Notes under the pieces: model-generated
What the model was told of the DNA's origin: nothing
What the model saw: only the letters and a program-made list of their open reading frames with translations
The model's database searches: none
Translations under genes and position numbers: made by a program
Assembly (NCBI RefSeq): GCF_947496485.1
Contig: NZ_CANMCZ010000001.1
Location: 801,596-865,595 of the forward strand
DNA: 64,000 nt
Source: an uncultured Winogradskyella sp.
GTDB taxonomy: Bacteria > Bacteroidota > Bacteroidia > Flavobacteriales > Flavobacteriaceae
Direction: 5' to 3'
Part shown: positions 14,913-23,826 of the stretch, piece by piece
Layout of the letters: each line of letters begins with the position of its first letter
Numbering within the stretch: position 1 is the stretch's first letter

Positions 14913-15919
14913 TCCTTAATCTTATAATAGTCTTTTATAACGGATTCCACAGGCTTATTTTGAGGAGTAAACCTTGGATTATCTTCTCCACCAACCTCAT
15001 CGTGTTTATGAAACCATTTCCATACAAAACCACCTGCAAACCAGTCTTCTTTCCAAAAGGTTTCAAAAAGCGCTTTTGTTGTATTGACCTGTGCTTCTAG
15101 ATTTACATCAGTCATAGTGTGATCTGAAACCCAAGGTTTACGACCCGAAAAATCCACACTTCTATAACCATATTCTGTAAATAAAATAGGCCTCTCATAC
15201 TCTTTTGCCATTTTAGCAATAATAGGCTTATGTGTTTTCCATCCTTCGATACAATCTTCAAAAGATGGTGTTTTTTCGTCACTTACAGGGAAATAAGCAT
15301 CAACTCCAATATAGTCTAATTCATCCCAGAATGGTGTTCGGCGAAACTCATCCCAGTTGGCTGCGTATGTTAATTTACCAGAATAAATTGCTCTGATTTT
15401 TTTAATTAAATCAAACCAATATTCGGGTCTGTATTTCACAAATAATTCTAATTCTGTGCCAATGCAAAATATCTCAGCGTTAACCTCCTTTGCAAGATTC
15501 GTATATTCCAATATAAAACTTGTATATGACGCTTCTAACTCTTTCCAAGTGGCTTCTGACGTCATCATAATCTCACCTGTAAACTCACCTCTCCAAACCC
15601 AAATTTGAGGCTTAAGCATTATTTTAATATTCTTTTTTCTAAGCTCTTCTATATATTGTTGTGCTCCAGCCCTAGTTTCCCCAAACCATTGTCTATCTGT
15701 ATTATGAATAATCTCTGGATGCTCTAAATTTTTAATAAAGCCAAAAGGCATTATTGCTGCGTAATTGGCATTGACTTTGACAACAGGGTTTACATGAGAT
15801 TCATCAATTACATCTCTTGAAGCTACAAAACTGACACCATTAATTTTTTCTTGTTGTCCGTTACAAGCAAATAATGTCGTTAATAAAAAGGAAAATATAA
15901 AGCGCTTAAACATTTGCAT
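14909..15919 (-). CDS. GH113-like TIM-barrel lipoprotein
   Basis: 336 residues, with a lipoprotein signal (SFLLTTLFAC, cysteine near 19) and a TIM barrel of the glycoside hydrolase 113-like type: GVSFVASRD at the first strand, IMLKPQIWVWRGEFTG near 100, FCIGTELELFVKYRPEYW near 150 with the candidate acid/base Glu, and PILFTEYGYRS near 240 with a second Glu at the nucleophile position. GH113 enzymes are beta-mannanases, but this distant group is unproven. An alternative ATG is 6 bp downstream (15913). Four-base overlap with the lipoprotein gene suggests a shared envelope job and not diet-glycan breakdown. Confidence 0.75.
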   Translation of the reverse strand: MQMFKRFIFSFLLTTLFACNGQQEKINGVSFVASRDVIDESHVNPVVKVNANYAAIMPFGFIKNLEHPEIIHNTDRQWFGETRAGAQQYIEELRKKNIKIMLKPQIWVWRGEFTGEIMMTSEATWKELEASYTSFILEYTNLAKEVNAEIFCIGTELELFVKYRPEYWFDLIKKIRAIYSGKLTYAANWDEFRRTPFWDELDYIGVDAYFPVSDEKTPSFEDCIEGWKTHKPIIAKMAKEYERPILFTEYGYRSVDFSGRKPWVSDHTMTDVNLEAQVNTTKALFETFWKEDWFAGGFVWKWFHKHDEVGGEDNPRFTPQNKPVESVIKDYYKIKE

Positions 15920-15953
15920 TAAGATTGGTTTTAGCGTCTAATTTATACAAATC

Positions 15954-16835
15954 CTAAAACAATGCTCTTAAACCTATATTAAATGTTTGCCCTAAACCTG
16001 TATCACTTCCTCTCACAAAATTAGTGTAAAGCGTTTCTATGTTTAATTCCTTAGTCAATTGATACTTAAATCCACCACCTACTGCAGTAAAATCTTGAGA
16101 AAAATTATTACCTGCATCAATAAGTTGCGAATGCTGTATAAGTCCTAAAATTGTGAATTTAGAGTTTGGAAAATAACTCAAAAATAATCCAGGTGTCAGA
16201 CGCAAACTATTATTTGCGAAACTATCTTCTTTTTTTCCAAAATTGTATTCTGTATTTAGCTCTGTAAACAACTGCCAATCTCCACTCGGAAAAGTATAAT
16301 CATAGAAAAATCTATTTTGAAAAGTGAATCCCTTTTGATCTAAAAACACACCATCCTCTACTTCATTATCTACTAAAGGAATATGAAAGGCGGTCTGGAT
16401 TGTAAAATTAGAAATACTTTTAAATGGATTAAACTTTACCGCTGGTGCAAAAGATGTAAATCCAGAACGTGCTGTACCAGTTTCACCATCAAAAGAAAAT
16501 ACATCAAGCGCTTTTCTGTCATTAATAACATTAGATCTAAACTCAAGAATTAGTCCCACATTAAAACTACTATTCTCAGAAACTCCAGTAAAAACATCTA
16601 TAGTAGAAGTGAAAAATGTTTGTCTAGGAATATCCCTTTCATCACCATTTGGACCAAACAAGTCTCGTGTTTCTGTGTATAGGTTGTTAAACCATTTAAT
16701 GTCCCATTGCCCTTTATTTAATAATTTTGAAGGTGTGTACTCTTGTATCACGCTTTTTTGTGAATCTTCATCTTCTTGTGTAAAACCTGTAAAAGATATC
16801 ATTACCGTTGCTATAAATATGCTTAATTTTTTCAT
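15954..16835 (-). CDS. outer-membrane beta-barrel protein of unknown function
   Basis: 293 residues: signal peptide (IFIATVMISFTGFTQ) and alternating strands through to the C-terminal LGQTFNIGLRALF with a terminal Phe, as in outer-membrane barrels. Distinctive parts are WDIKWFNNLYTETRD near 46 and FTAVGGGFKYQLTKELNIETLYTNF near 250. About 12 strands fit the length. It lies 29 bp after the DUF547 gene and 34 bp before the GH113-like gene, in the middle of the envelope operon. No substrate can be assigned. Confidence 0.75.
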   Translation of the reverse strand: MKKLSIFIATVMISFTGFTQEDEDSQKSVIQEYTPSKLLNKGQWDIKWFNNLYTETRDLFGPNGDERDIPRQTFFTSTIDVFTGVSENSSFNVGLILEFRSNVINDRKALDVFSFDGETGTARSGFTSFAPAVKFNPFKSISNFTIQTAFHIPLVDNEVEDGVFLDQKGFTFQNRFFYDYTFPSGDWQLFTELNTEYNFGKKEDSFANNSLRLTPGLFLSYFPNSKFTILGLIQHSQLIDAGNNFSQDFTAVGGGFKYQLTKELNIETLYTNFVRGSDTGLGQTFNIGLRALF

Positions 16836-16863
16836 TGCTTTTTATTTGGTTGTTTGTTCTTAT

Positions 16864-17574
16864 TTATTGTTTATTTAAACTCCAGTCATAAGTAAAATAA
16901 CTCAGCTTAAAATTATCAGGTATTTTTTCTATTCTATACTTATTTATAAAGTCTATTTCCGTAATTCCATTCATTGTGAAATCTTCTTTGTACCATTTCA
17001 TAATTTCAGAAGCTTGTACTCTTTTCTTTTTTGTATTTACTTTTAAGAAGCTACCGTTCAATGCCTTTTTTGTTTGAGTTTCTAACTGAGTATCTAATGT
17101 TTCTGGCATATATGCTTCACTAATTAGTGGAGGGCAGCCTATGGCACCACACACCAACACAAAATGAAAGCGCGCATCTTTAAATTTTGCTCTTAGCAAT
17201 TTGTGTTCAATATCATTAAGTGTTATTTTTTTTCCACCCAGACTATATGTTGTCTTATCGAAAAAACCATTATTATCTAGAGGAGACTTTGTAGGATAAT
17301 TGTCTATAATGCCTTTGATTACTGAAATGTTATATGCGTTAATCCAAAAGGCTTGGTAATTTTTGGCATCTGAAGCATCAACTGAAACACCTTGCGCTAT
17401 TTCTAAAAGTTCATCTAACGCAGATTGGTCTTTATAGATGTCAGAATATGACACTTTTCCATTTGAAACATGCGCTTCTAAAAACGTATTTGTCTTAGAA
17501 AAAAACGTCTCTAAATCTTGAGCGCTTATGGTTAAAGAAAAAAGAAAAGTCATTAAAAATAGGTACGGTTTCAT
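16864..17574 (-). CDS. secreted DUF547 protein
   Basis: 236 residues with a cleavable signal peptide (FLMTFLFSLTISAQ) and a full DUF547 domain: FWINAYNISVIKGIIDNYP, ITLNDIEHKLLRAKF, FHFVLVCGAIGCPPL with the conserved cysteines, and FTYDWSLN at the end. It is a paralogue of the lipoprotein at 2930 but lacks the lipobox and proline-rich linker. It is first in the envelope operon that ends with the Omp85-like gene. DUF547 has no known activity that I can name; the two cysteines could bind metal or form a disulfide. Confidence 0.82.
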   Translation of the reverse strand: MKPYLFLMTFLFSLTISAQDLETFFSKTNTFLEAHVSNGKVSYSDIYKDQSALDELLEIAQGVSVDASDAKNYQAFWINAYNISVIKGIIDNYPTKSPLDNNGFFDKTTYSLGGKKITLNDIEHKLLRAKFKDARFHFVLVCGAIGCPPLISEAYMPETLDTQLETQTKKALNGSFLKVNTKKKRVQASEIMKWYKEDFTMNGITEIDFINKYRIEKIPDNFKLSYFTYDWSLNKQ

Positions 17575-17727
17575 CGCTTTGAATTTTGATTAACGGCTAT
17601 TATGTCGCACATAAAATCGCTGGCTTACAAGATTTGTAAAAGAATTTCAGCGTCTGACTTAAGGAGAAAACCTTACACGATTGTTTAATTTAAAAACGAT
17701 ATAAATAAGAGTTTTGGATTAAGTTCT

Positions 17728-17735
17728 TATCTTTA
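17728..17735 (+). promoter_or_regulatory. candidate -7 box for the FAD reductase operon
   Basis: TATCTTTA, one mismatch to TAnnTTTG, about 35 bp before the ATG. No TTG is found 19 bp upstream. The 196-bp divergent gap (17575-17770) shows no other clear signal. Confidence 0.35.
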
Positions 17736-17770
17736 AAATCGACAGACCACTAACTAACAAACACAATTTT

Positions 17771-19075
17771 ATGGAACACATCGTTATTATTGGAAACGGA
17801 ATTTCTGGCGTTACTACAGCTAGACATATCCGAAAACTCTCCGATAAAAAAATTACTATTGTTTCTGCTGAAACAGATTACTTTTTCTCTAGAACTGCAT
17901 TGATGTATATTTATATGGGACATATGAAGTTTGAACATACGCAGCCTTACGAAAATTGGTTTTGGAAAAAGAATAGAATAGAACTTAAGAAAGGTTATGT
18001 TAAAACTGTTGAAACAAAATCCAAAACACTTCACTTTGCTGAAGGCGATACATTGCAATACGATAAATTAGTTATTGCCACAGGAAGCAAACCCAATAAA
18101 TTTGGCTGGCCAGGACAAGATTTAGAAGGAGTTATGGGCATGTATCATAAACAAGATTTAGATAACCTTGAAGTACATGCACCAAATAATAAAGTTTGTA
18201 AACGTGCAGTTATTGTCGGAGGTGGTTTAATAGGAATTGAACTGGCTGAGATGCTAAATTCTAGAAGTATTCCAGTCACCTTTTTAGTACGAGAGGATAG
18301 CTTTTGGAATGGTGTTTTACCAGAGGGTGAAAGTGCTATGATTAATAGACATATAAAAAATCATCATATCGATTTACGACTTTCTACAAATCTTAAAGAA
18401 ATAAAAGCAGATGAAAATGGTAAGGTAAAATCTGTTATCATTGAAGAAACAGGTGAAGAACTACCATGTAATGTAGTCGGTTTAACAGCAGGTGTATCTC
18501 CTAATATTGATTTTATAAAAGATTCTGAAATTGAAGTTGGTCGTGGAGTAAAAGTCAATCGTTTTTTAGAAACAACCATAAAAGATGTCTATGCCATTGG
18601 TGATTGCGCAGAACAACATGAAGCGATTGGAAATCGGAGACCAATAGAAGCCGTTTGGTACACAGGTAGAATGATGGGAGAAACTTTAGCACAAACTATT
18701 TGTGGTAACCGCATTGAATATAAACCAGGTCACTGGTTTAATTCAGCCAAATTTATGGATATAGAATATCAAACCTATGGTTGGGTATTTGGAGATAAGG
18801 GGAGACCAGAATATGAGAAGCATTTCCATTGGAAACATTCAGATGACACAAAATGTATTACTGTAGCTTATCATAAAGATACTAATGAATTCCTAGGTAT
18901 CAATACCTTCGGTATTAGAATGCGTCATGAAACTTTTGATAAATGGTTAACTGAAAAACGTGATGTTGACCATGTGATGAATCACCTATCTGAGGCAAAT
19001 TTTGATCCTGAGTTTTATTCAAAATTTGAAAATGATATTCTTTCTGCTTATAATAACCAACTACAAACCGTATAA
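17771..19075 (+). CDS. FAD/NAD(P)-dependent oxidoreductase
   Basis: 434 residues of the pyridine-nucleotide-disulfide reductase type without a redox disulfide. The FAD loop IVIIGNGISGVTTARHI starts at residue 4, the NAD(P) loop AVIVGGGLIGIELAEML is near 148, VIATGSKPN near 100 and the second FAD motif VYAIGDCAEQHEA near 277. A C-terminal region of about 110 residues (FHWKHSDDTKCITVAYHKD) is particular to this group. It is cytoplasmic and starts 3 bp from the polyferredoxin gene; the two probably pass electrons from NAD(P)H to iron-sulfur clusters. The final acceptor is not evident. Confidence 0.85.
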   Translation: MEHIVIIGNGISGVTTARHIRKLSDKKITIVSAETDYFFSRTALMYIYMGHMKFEHTQPYENWFWKKNRIELKKGYVKTVETKSKTLHFAEGDTLQYDKLVIATGSKPNKFGWPGQDLEGVMGMYHKQDLDNLEVHAPNNKVCKRAVIVGGGLIGIELAEMLNSRSIPVTFLVREDSFWNGVLPEGESAMINRHIKNHHIDLRLSTNLKEIKADENGKVKSVIIEETGEELPCNVVGLTAGVSPNIDFIKDSEIEVGRGVKVNRFLETTIKDVYAIGDCAEQHEAIGNRRPIEAVWYTGRMMGETLAQTICGNRIEYKPGHWFNSAKFMDIEYQTYGWVFGDKGRPEYEKHFHWKHSDDTKCITVAYHKDTNEFLGINTFGIRMRHETFDKWLTEKRDVDHVMNHLSEANFDPEFYSKFENDILSAYNNQLQTV

Positions 19076-19077
19076 AA

Positions 19078-20667
19078 ATGAGTAATAAATTAAATCATAG
19101 TATGTCTTTAGCAAAACCAGATGCTTTAGATATTACAACTAAACAAAAAATAGCTTTGGCAATTGGAGTCATTGGTCTATTTATATTAACTCTAGCACTT
19201 TTCAATACCAACTTTCCAAATAAAGGTTTATTCTTATTACTATCTCTAGGTTTCATAGCTATAGGAACAATTGTGTATTCTAGAGAAGCCTATTTAACAA
19301 AGCTAGAAGGCATAAAAAACGATGGTCAGTGGTTTAAATCTATTTCTTCTCGTGGAGTTTGGGGATGGATTGTTGGTGTTATTCTTACAGGATTTTATAT
19401 CGTGCTTTACTTCTACCCTCAGTATTTAGGATTAGGTGCAGATGGTGCTGCAAATACACGGTTAATAAGTTTGTTTGATCCTTTGAGTCAATTATTAAGT
19501 GGAAGAAATGCAAGTCAGTGGTTTGTATATGGCACACTCTATACAGTTGCTATTTTGGCATTTGGTTACAAATTCATACTCAAATATAGACACAATCGCT
19601 ATCAACAAATCCGCACAGTTTCGGTAATGTTCTTTCAATTAGGTTTTGCCTTTTTGATTCCAGAATTTATGTACGTTATGAATAACGATTTGCCATATTA
19701 TGACCTTAAATCAATGTGGCCACTCAACTATTATATTTTTGATGAGTGGTCTGTAAACGGTTTTCTTTCTAATGGAAATATAGGCTTAGCTTTAATACTT
19801 TTTGGTATCATAACTATCTTTGTTATATCACCAATCTTAACCTATAAATTCGGTAAACGTTGGTATTGTTCTTGGGTTTGCGGTTGTGGTGGACTGGCTG
19901 AAACTGCTGGTGACTCCTTTAGACATTTATCCTCTAAAAAAATGTCGGCTTGGAAAATAGAACGTTGGTTAATTCACTTAGTCTTGGTCTTCTCAGTAGT
20001 AATGACCACAGCAATGGTTTACACTTATTTAGGATATGATAAAAATGATTTTTGGTTAACTAGAGGTGTTTTTATCTCATTAGTGATTGGTTTTTTAACA
20101 CTCGTCTTCGCAGGAGTTATGTTTTTTAAAGGTAAAGAACTAGGTAAAGATGCTAAATACGGAGCTATTGGATTCTTTTCTGTTATTGCATTACTACTAA
20201 TAATGCATTTTACAGGCACAACAGACAATATTTTCTATGTAAAAGCCGGAGCTTTAAGATCCGCTTATGGCATTTATATAGGTTCAATCTTTTCAGGTGT
20301 TATAGGCACAGGCTTCTACCCTATTTTAGGAAGTCGATCTTGGTGTCGTTTTGGTTGTCCGATGGCTGCAATTCTAGGATTCCAACAGCGCTTATTCTCT
20401 AAGTTTAGAATTACAACTAATGGTGGACAATGTATTTCTTGTGGAAACTGTTCTAACAGCTGTGAAATGGGAATTGATGTAAGACATTATGCTCAAAAAG
20501 GTGAAAACATAGTACGTTCTAGTTGTGTTGGTTGTGGAATTTGCTCTGCAGTTTGCCCAAGAGGAGTGTTAAAATTAGAGAATGATAGTATGAAAGGGAG
20601 AATTAATCCGACTGAGATTTTATTAGGTAACGATGTTGACTTAATGGAACTTGTAAATCAAAAGTAA
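19078..20667 (+). CDS. membrane polyferredoxin (NapH/NosR/CcoG-like)
   Basis: 529 residues with about nine membrane helices and clustered cysteines: WYCSWVCGCGGLAE near 262, SWCRFGCP near 420, then two 4Fe-4S motifs CISCGNCSNSCEMGIDV near 458 and CVGCGICSAVCPRG near 485. This is the pattern of NosR/NapH-type membrane electron carriers, with ferredoxin clusters on the cytoplasmic side. CcoG is a partial match but that family is usually shorter in the membrane part. It follows the FAD reductase by 2 bp and overlaps the next start (TAATG). The electron acceptor is not encoded nearby. Confidence 0.85.
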   Translation: MSNKLNHSMSLAKPDALDITTKQKIALAIGVIGLFILTLALFNTNFPNKGLFLLLSLGFIAIGTIVYSREAYLTKLEGIKNDGQWFKSISSRGVWGWIVGVILTGFYIVLYFYPQYLGLGADGAANTRLISLFDPLSQLLSGRNASQWFVYGTLYTVAILAFGYKFILKYRHNRYQQIRTVSVMFFQLGFAFLIPEFMYVMNNDLPYYDLKSMWPLNYYIFDEWSVNGFLSNGNIGLALILFGIITIFVISPILTYKFGKRWYCSWVCGCGGLAETAGDSFRHLSSKKMSAWKIERWLIHLVLVFSVVMTTAMVYTYLGYDKNDFWLTRGVFISLVIGFLTLVFAGVMFFKGKELGKDAKYGAIGFFSVIALLLIMHFTGTTDNIFYVKAGALRSAYGIYIGSIFSGVIGTGFYPILGSRSWCRFGCPMAAILGFQQRLFSKFRITTNGGQCISCGNCSNSCEMGIDVRHYAQKGENIVRSSCVGCGICSAVCPRGVLKLENDSMKGRINPTEILLGNDVDLMELVNQK

Positions 20668-21137
20668 TGCGACTATTATTTATTTTCTGTCTTATTTGTA
20701 GTTTTGCGACTGCACAAAAGCATTATCAAAAAAACTATTTTGATAATGGGAATATTAAATCTGCTGGTTGGATTGAAAATGGTAAAAAAGTTAAGTATTG
20801 GAGAACCTATTACGAAAACGGCAACCTTAAATCTGAAGGGCATTTCAAAAATAATGTTCGCACTAAATTCTGGAAACTATACAGTTCTAATGGTGTAAAA
20901 GAAAGTGAAGGGCATTTTAAAAATGGTAAAAAAATAAAATGGTGGGTTTTCTATGATAGAAATGGTAAAGTAAATCATAAATGCCAATTGAGTAATAATA
21001 AAAAAAACGGTTACTGTTTAATGTATAAAGATGAAGAATTGACTTCTGCAGCAAAATATTCGCTCGGAAAAAAGATTAAGGAATGGACAGACTTAAAATC
21101 ATTCAAGAAAGAAAATAAACTATCTGATCTCTATTAA
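20667..21137 (+). CDS. secreted MORN-variant repeat protein (YwqK-like)
   Basis: 156 residues with a signal peptide (LLFIFCLICSFATAQ) and four to five repeats of about 22 residues of the form YYENGNLKSEGHFKN and FYDRNGKV, the MORN-variant repeat. These are often labelled antitoxin YwqK, but there is no toxin partner here. The repeats probably make a small beta-solenoid in the periplasm or on the surface. It overlaps both flanking genes by one to four bases (TAATG), linking it to the redox pair and the glycosyltransferases. Role unknown. Confidence 0.75.
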   Translation: MRLLFIFCLICSFATAQKHYQKNYFDNGNIKSAGWIENGKKVKYWRTYYENGNLKSEGHFKNNVRTKFWKLYSSNGVKESEGHFKNGKKIKWWVFYDRNGKVNHKCQLSNNKKNGYCLMYKDEELTSAAKYSLGKKIKEWTDLKSFKKENKLSDLY

Positions 21138-21826
21138 TGACCAAAATTAAAGTTATCATTCCTGCATTTAACGAGGAAGAATCTATTCCATTAGTTATAA
21201 AAGATATTCCTTCAACTGTAGATGAAGTTATAGTAGTAAGCAATAATTCAACTGACAACACAGAAGTTAATGCTAAAAAAGCAGGAGCTACAGTTTTAGT
21301 AGAGCAAAGAAAAGGTTATGGCTATGCCTGTTTAAAAGGAATGGATTACATAGCAGAACAAAATGAGAAGCCTGACATAGTTGTTTTTTTAGATGGAGAT
21401 TATAGCGATTACCCAGAAGAATTAACAAAAATAGTTCAACCAATAATCGAAGACAATATTGATTTTGTAGTTGGTGCTCGTACAAAAACATTGCGTGAAG
21501 AAGGATCAATGACTAAGCCACAAATTTTTGGTAATTGGCTGGCCACAAGCTTAATGAAACTTTTTTTTCGTTCTACATTTACAGATTTAGGACCGTTTAG
21601 AGCTATTAAATATGAAAAACTTTTAAATCTTAAGATGGAAGACAAAACTTATGGTTGGACTGTTGAGATGCAACTCAAGGCATTAAAGCAAAAATTAAGT
21701 TATAGAGAAATCCCTGTTAATTATAGAAACAGAATAGGTGTCTCAAAAGTTTCAGGTACGATAAAAGGTGCTATCTTTGCAGGCGTAAAAATCTTGACAT
21801 GGATTTTTAAATATAGTTTTAAGTGA
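21137..21826 (+). CDS. family 2 glycosyltransferase (DPM1/ArnC-like)
   Basis: 229 residues, GT-A fold: KVIIPAFNEEESI at residue 4, nucleotide-sugar site VVSNNSTDNT near 34, DXD-type FLDGDYSDYPEEL near 84, and YGWTVEMQLKAL near 172. It lacks C-terminal membrane helices, as in polyprenol-phosphate sugar transferases of the short type. It likely loads a sugar onto a lipid carrier. The start overlaps the MORN gene stop, and its own stop overlaps the GTG of the next transferase, so it is part of one long operon from 17771 to 23316. Confidence 0.85.
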   Translation: MTKIKVIIPAFNEEESIPLVIKDIPSTVDEVIVVSNNSTDNTEVNAKKAGATVLVEQRKGYGYACLKGMDYIAEQNEKPDIVVFLDGDYSDYPEELTKIVQPIIEDNIDFVVGARTKTLREEGSMTKPQIFGNWLATSLMKLFFRSTFTDLGPFRAIKYEKLLNLKMEDKTYGWTVEMQLKALKQKLSYREIPVNYRNRIGVSKVSGTIKGAIFAGVKILTWIFKYSFK

Positions 21827-23316
21827 TATATCTTCAATATACCATAATTGTAATTTACACTATTGCCATAGTGCTTATTTTCATGTACTCTTTGGCGCAA
21901 TTAAATCTGCTTTATAATTATTTATCTTCAAAAAAGAAAAGAGAAAAGTGTGACACTTTCGATTTGTCAAATCCTAAAGAAATACCTTATGTTACTATTC
22001 AACTTCCTGTTTTTAACGAGATGTACGTTATGGAGCGTTTGTTGGATAATATTGCTTTACTCGAATATCCCAAAAACAAGTTAGAAATTCAGGTTTTAGA
22101 CGACTCTACGGATGAAACTGTTGCTACTACTAAAGCTCAGGTAGATAAACTAGCCGCTACAGGATTAGACATAACTCATATAACCAGAACCAATAGAACA
22201 GGTTTTAAAGCTGGTGCCCTAAAAGAAGGTTTAGAAATCGCAAAAGGTGAATTCATTGCTATTTTTGATGCTGATTTTTTACCACAACCAAATTGGCTAA
22301 AACGTACAATCCCTTATTTTAAAAATGAAAAGATTGGTGTAGTACAGACGCGTTGGGGACACATTAATAGAAATTACTCAATACTAACTAAAATACAAGC
22401 ATTTGCATTAGATGCGCACTTTACACTAGAGCAAGTAGGTAGAAATAGTAAAGGGCATTTTATTAATTTTAATGGTACGGCTGGTATTTGGAGAAAAGAC
22501 TGCATTATTGATGCAGGTAACTGGGAGGGAGATACACTTACTGAAGATTTAGATTTAAGTTATAGAGCACAACTGAAAAATTGGGAATTCAAATATTTAG
22601 AAGATGTTGAAACACCTGCAGAATTGCCAATAGTTATTAGTGCTGCACGTTCACAGCAATTCCGTTGGAACAAAGGTGGAGCAGAAAACTTTAGAAAGAT
22701 GCTAAAACGTGTCGTGAAGTCAAATAACATTTCGACAAAAACCAAAATACATGGCCTGCTTCATCTATTGAATAGCACAATGTTTTTGAGCATATTTACA
22801 GTTGCTATTTTAAGTATTCCTATGCTTTACATAAAGAACGAATATGCGCATCTTAGAAATTACTTTTATGTGATGAGTTTCTTCGTAATGAGCACTATCA
22901 TATTCTTTGTATGCTATTGGTTTATGTACAAGAACATTTATGGTAGTGGGTTTAAAAAATTCTTTAGTTATATAGGCATGTTCTTTACATTTTTCTCAAT
23001 AGCTATGGGTTTTTCGTTACATAACTCAATTGCAGTTCTCGAAGGTCATGCTGGTAAACGCAGTGATTTTGTGCGTACACCAAAATTCAATCTGAGTAAG
23101 TATAAAGACAATTGGAAAAACAACAAATACTTACGAAAAAACTTATCGCCTAACGTTATCATAGAAGGGATTCTAATGCTCTATTTTGGCTTTGGTATGT
23201 ACAGTGCCTTTGTTGTTGGTGACCAAGGAGGTGATTTTGGTTTATTCCCATTTCACTTGATGCTATTTATAGGCTTTGGATATGTATTTTTTAAGTCTTT
23301 AAGTTCTAAAGTCTAG
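21823..23316 (+). CDS. processive membrane glycosyltransferase, family 2 (CslA-like)
   Basis: 497 residues with an N-terminal helix, a GT2 domain and four or so C-terminal helices. The processive signature is complete: VLDDSTDET (first Asp), FDADFLP (DXD), TEDLDLSYR (catalytic Asp) and QQFRWNKG (QxxRW). Such enzymes resemble bacterial cellulose/glucomannan synthases and ceramide glucosyltransferases. The start is GTG, overlapping the preceding stop (GTGA). It makes either a polysaccharide or a glycolipid; genes for an export partner such as BcsB are absent nearby, so glycolipid is plausible. Its 3' end overlaps the convergent SRPBCC gene by 4 bp. Confidence 0.85.
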   Translation: MIYLQYTIIVIYTIAIVLIFMYSLAQLNLLYNYLSSKKKREKCDTFDLSNPKEIPYVTIQLPVFNEMYVMERLLDNIALLEYPKNKLEIQVLDDSTDETVATTKAQVDKLAATGLDITHITRTNRTGFKAGALKEGLEIAKGEFIAIFDADFLPQPNWLKRTIPYFKNEKIGVVQTRWGHINRNYSILTKIQAFALDAHFTLEQVGRNSKGHFINFNGTAGIWRKDCIIDAGNWEGDTLTEDLDLSYRAQLKNWEFKYLEDVETPAELPIVISAARSQQFRWNKGGAENFRKMLKRVVKSNNISTKTKIHGLLHLLNSTMFLSIFTVAILSIPMLYIKNEYAHLRNYFYVMSFFVMSTIIFFVCYWFMYKNIYGSGFKKFFSYIGMFFTFFSIAMGFSLHNSIAVLEGHAGKRSDFVRTPKFNLSKYKDNWKNNKYLRKNLSPNVIIEGILMLYFGFGMYSAFVVGDQGGDFGLFPFHLMLFIGFGYVFFKSLSSKV

Positions 23317-23741
23317 CTTCTTTCCTCAAACGGAATAATAATTCCTTTCTCTAAATAATCTTTCAACCCTTTTAATAACATTGCCCAACAAAAAGACGAA
23401 TGTTTAAAATGGTTATTACATTCTGGCCAATCTTTATGGAAAAAATTGAGACAGATGCCTTTGTCTTTCTGTTTTAAGTTAAAACCAAACGTTGTTGGGT
23501 TCCAATCGTCATCAGACTTGGTCATTTTATAATGAATATGATCCCATTGCTTGCAACTTTTTACTTCGGCATACCAATCGTATTCATCTGTAAAATTGAA
23601 ATTGTACTCCTTACCCACTTGCGGAGTTCCTGAGCATTTTAGTGGCCACCAATTAACTAAATGTTCGGGTTCAGAAACCGCTTTGTAAACACTTTCTTTA
23701 TCACTCTTAATTATAAAATTGAAGTATATTGAATGACTCAT
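23313..23741 (-). CDS. SRPBCC (AHSA1-like) domain protein
   Basis: 142 residues forming a single START/AHSA1-like ligand-binding fold: SIYFNFIIKSDKESVYKAVSEPEHLVNWWP at the start, VGKEYNFNF near 43 and a C-terminal helix HSSFCWAMLLKGLKDYLEKG near 115, the usual pocket-closing helix. Members bind hydrophobic ligands or act as stress-linked chaperone relatives; the ligand is not predictable. It is transcribed alone, divergent from the mannosyltransferase-like gene and convergent with the GT2 gene. No signal peptide. Confidence 0.8.
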   Translation of the reverse strand: MSHSIYFNFIIKSDKESVYKAVSEPEHLVNWWPLKCSGTPQVGKEYNFNFTDEYDWYAEVKSCKQWDHIHYKMTKSDDDWNPTTFGFNLKQKDKGICLNFFHKDWPECNNHFKHSSFCWAMLLKGLKDYLEKGIIIPFEERS

Positions 23742-23812
23742 GATTTAACTTTCTTTAGATTAAAGTTATTAATCTTTTTTTTAAACGACTATATCACAGT
23801 TTTAAATAATTC

Positions 23813-23820
23813 TATCTTTG
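23813..23820 (+). promoter_or_regulatory. candidate -7 box just before the GT87-like gene
   Basis: TATCTTTG, exact match to TAnnTTTG. It ends 6 bp before the ATG at 23827, so the transcript would start at or near the start codon. No TTG lies 19 bp upstream, which lowers the confidence. Confidence 0.4.
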
Positions 23821-23826
23821 ATTTTT

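Noticed and set aside
20667-21137. YwqK antitoxin of a toxin-antitoxin pair
   Set aside because: It is a secreted MORN-variant repeat protein with no toxin gene beside it; the label comes from automatic naming.
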